Source of the DNA: Hydrogenothermaceae bacterium
Lineage (GTDB): Bacteria > Aquificota > Aquificae > Hydrogenothermales > Hydrogenothermaceae
Assembly: GCA_026984415.1 (NCBI GenBank)
Contig: JALSSE010000432.1
Location: forward strand, 1-7,317
DNA length: 7,317 nucleotides
Direction: 5' to 3'
Both the position numbers and the translations under genes were made by a program. Below are positions 5,735 through 7,317 of this stretch, in pieces; within the stretch, counting starts at the first letter, position 1; every line of letters begins with the position of its first letter. The notes under the pieces are model-generated. The model was not told where the DNA came from. It did no database searches and worked only from the letters and a program-made list of their open reading frames with translations.

Positions 5735-7165
5735 ATGAAAAAATACATTTTATCTTTTTTAACTGCACTGACAACAGTTTCTTTTGCTCAGAGTTCCATT
5801 TTAGATAATCCAGACTACCCATGGTTTGGAAATCCAAAAGAAACAAATATGACAAGAAAAATAGCAAACAAAATGAGGTTAGGAATTTGGATTCAAACAA
5901 GATTTTCAAGTATTCAACAACCAGATACTGTGAAGATATTTAATGGGGCAGATATTAAAACAAATGGAACAATAAATAATGCGTACATAAGAAGGTTGAG
6001 ACTTTTATTTGCTGGGAAATTTACAGATAACTGGAGATTTACCATACATACAGGACTGGCTCCAGTAGGAAAATACAAAACAGACGACAAAAATTTAAGA
6101 ATTTTTGATGCTTTTATTGCTTATGATAAATATAAATACGCCACTTTCCTTATTGGAAGGGAAAAAATATTCTTTGGAAGACCTTTCAGTGAGAGATTAC
6201 CTTACTGGCAAAATATTGTTTTTCCACTTGCTGAGAAATCAATGTTTTTAGGTCTTGCAGGAGTTTTAAAAGAACTTTATCCAGATATAGCATTTAAATT
6301 AATGGCAGGAGCTCCCCTCCAATTTGCATACAGAATTGACCAGGCTCCTGGTGCAAGGGCTCCCGGTGTAGTAATGCAGGGTTTCTTAGCAAATGGACAT
6401 TTTGATTACAAACTTGGTTTATACAATGCATGGAGAGATGGAAACAGAAAGGTAACAAATAAAGATGGAGCTGGAGTTCCAAATTTCTTAAAGCTTGTTA
6501 GAGTACAGTACAATATCTGGCCTGAATCAAACCCTAAACTTTTAGGATATAAGGGAAATCACTTTGGAAGAGGAAAGCATTTCACAATAGGTGCAAGTTA
6601 TTACTCACAAAATGACATTGTCCAGGAAAGAAAATTCCAGGACGAAGCTACACCAACTTATGGAAATAGGTACGATGCAATCTACGATGCAAAAGGATAC
6701 ACTTTTGATATTTCAGGACATAAAGGTGGTTTTTCATGGAGAGCTGAGTATATGAGTGTAAAAAATAAAAATGTTGAGATAGTAAATTCAATATCACCTA
6801 TAACCGGAACAATTCCACCGCCTTTCCAAGATGGTGCAAAAAAAGATTTAGAGCTAAAATCATGGTGGATTCAGGGGGCATACCTGTTTAAAAAGAATGT
6901 AGGACCTGGAAGACCAGAAATAGCATTTATGTATGAATATTTTGATCCTGATAAAAAAGGAAATTTCAGACCTAAATTTGATAACAGTGGAAAGTTGATA
7001 AAAGGTGGAAGTGATGTATGGAAATTAGCCCATTTTACAGTTAATTACTACATAAAACAGGAATTTGCTAAATTTTCCATTGAATACATAAGAGTTAAGG
7101 AAAAATATCAGAACCATAAAAATGACCAGATATTGGCTCAGCTTGTGTTTGCCTTCTTCCCATAA
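5735..7165 (+). CDS. Outer-membrane beta-barrel porin (phosphate-selective porin O/P-like)
   Basis: The 476-residue protein has a signal peptide (MKKY, core ILSFLTALTTVSF, cleavage likely after SFA at residue 18). It then shows short amphipathic beta strands with many aromatic residues: MRLGIWIQTRFSS, NNAYIRRLRLLFAGKFTDNWRFTIHTGLAP, FDAFIAYDKYKYATFLIGREKIFFGRP, WWIQGAYLF, EIAFMYEYFDP. The RRLRLxFxGKF...WxFxxxxG arrangement and the later FxxAYxxYxxxxxxxxGREKxxFG segment are typical of the OprO/OprP-like porin superfamily. The C-terminus is aromatic (VFAFFP), though it ends in Pro rather than the usual Phe. Length suits a 16-stranded porin. No substrate can be read from sequence; the many Lys/Arg would suit anions, but that is weak. 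The start is ATG with GGAGG 8 bases upstream. It shares the sigma-54 promoter with the DsrE-like gene and is followed by a terminator. Confidence 0.85.
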   Translation: MKKYILSFLTALTTVSFAQSSILDNPDYPWFGNPKETNMTRKIANKMRLGIWIQTRFSSIQQPDTVKIFNGADIKTNGTINNAYIRRLRLLFAGKFTDNWRFTIHTGLAPVGKYKTDDKNLRIFDAFIAYDKYKYATFLIGREKIFFGRPFSERLPYWQNIVFPLAEKSMFLGLAGVLKELYPDIAFKLMAGAPLQFAYRIDQAPGARAPGVVMQGFLANGHFDYKLGLYNAWRDGNRKVTNKDGAGVPNFLKLVRVQYNIWPESNPKLLGYKGNHFGRGKHFTIGASYYSQNDIVQERKFQDEATPTYGNRYDAIYDAKGYTFDISGHKGGFSWRAEYMSVKNKNVEIVNSISPITGTIPPPFQDGAKKDLELKSWWIQGAYLFKKNVGPGRPEIAFMYEYFDPDKKGNFRPKFDNSGKLIKGGSDVWKLAHFTVNYYIKQEFAKFSIEYIRVKEKYQNHKNDQILAQLVFAFFP

Positions 7166-7194
7166 TTTCTCATCTCTACTCTCCCGTCTATTTA

Positions 7195-7222
7195 TCCCCT
7201 TCTTAATGAGGGGGACTTTTTT
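7195..7222 (+). terminator. Rho-independent terminator of the DsrE-porin operon
   Basis: TCCCCTTC (7195-7202) pairs with GAGGGGGA (7208-7215) over 8 bp, including one T-G wobble, around a TTAAT loop, followed by C and six T (7217-7222). It lies 30 bases after the porin stop. There is no T run on the other strand, so it works in the plus direction only. Confidence 0.9.
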
Positions 7223-7283
7223 ATTTGTAAAGTCCTGAAAATTTATCTGCTTTCATTTATAATTAATGTTTACAAAAATTTAT

Positions 7284-7312
7284 TTGACGTAAATTTATAG
7301 TCATATTAGAAT
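7284..7312 (+). promoter_or_regulatory. Probable sigma-70 type promoter for a gene right of the window
   Basis: TTGACG (7284-7289), a 17-base spacer and TAGAAT (7307-7312) each match the consensus hexamers at 5 of 6 positions. A weaker possible promoter, CTGAAA-N17-TATAAT, lies at 7235-7263. Both follow the porin terminator and point off the right edge. The 95 bases from 7223 to 7317 contain no gene that I can see. Confidence 0.5.
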
Positions 7313-7317
7313 ATTAT

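Noticed and set aside
5718..5909. Open frame on the minus strand opposite the porin start
   Set aside because: Covers the porin ribosome site and signal peptide in antisense; no supporting signals.
6294..6482. Open frame on the minus strand inside the porin gene
   Set aside because: Antisense to the porin; His/Leu-rich translation typical of a shadow frame.
1..7317. CRISPR array, tRNA/rRNA genes, insertion sequences or prophage genes
   Set aside because: No regularly spaced repeats, no tRNA- or rRNA-like segments, and no transposase or integrase pattern were seen on either strand.

Overview
The window is AT-rich and gene-dense, and comes from a Gram-negative bacterium, as shown by an LptE-type outer-membrane lipoprotein, a beta-barrel porin and a periplasmic protein. 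Lys/Glu-rich proteins, strong GGAGG ribosome binding sites, tightly overlapping genes of unrelated function and a sigma-54 promoter together suggest a thermophilic Aquificota-like organism (Hydrogenothermaceae such as Sulfurihydrogenibium or Persephonella). That placement is an inference from style; no rRNA or marker comparison was possible.

Left and centre (1-4993, minus strand): one compact housekeeping operon, read from right to left. It runs hslU (unfoldase, TTG start), a 78-residue coiled-coil protein of unknown function, a stand-alone AsnC/Lrp ligand-binding domain, rsmD (16S rRNA methyltransferase, short N-terminus), coaD (phosphopantetheine adenylyltransferase), lptE (LPS-assembly lipoprotein), holA (DNA polymerase III delta) and ruvB (Holliday junction motor, cut by the window edge). 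Gaps are 17, 12 and 3 bases. The next four junctions overlap by 4, 8, 13 and 4 bases. No terminator was seen inside the operon.

Divergent regulatory region (4994-5233): facing left there is a plausible housekeeping promoter for hslU. Facing right there is a textbook sigma-54 (-24/-12) promoter, TGGCAC-N5-TTGCT. About 110-135 bases upstream of its predicted start lie two palindromes whose centres are 21 bp apart, as expected for enhancer sites of an NtrC-family activator. Another short inverted repeat abuts the -24 element.

Right (5234-7222, plus strand): a two-gene sigma-54 unit. It encodes a secreted DsrE-like protein with a single conserved-type cysteine and a 476-residue outer-membrane porin, and it ends in a good intrinsic terminator. 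An inducible envelope system (porin for entry, periplasmic DsrE-like partner) under an unidentified enhancer-binding protein is the most interesting part of the window. Beyond the terminator, the last ~95 bases hold promoter-like sequences for a gene outside the window.
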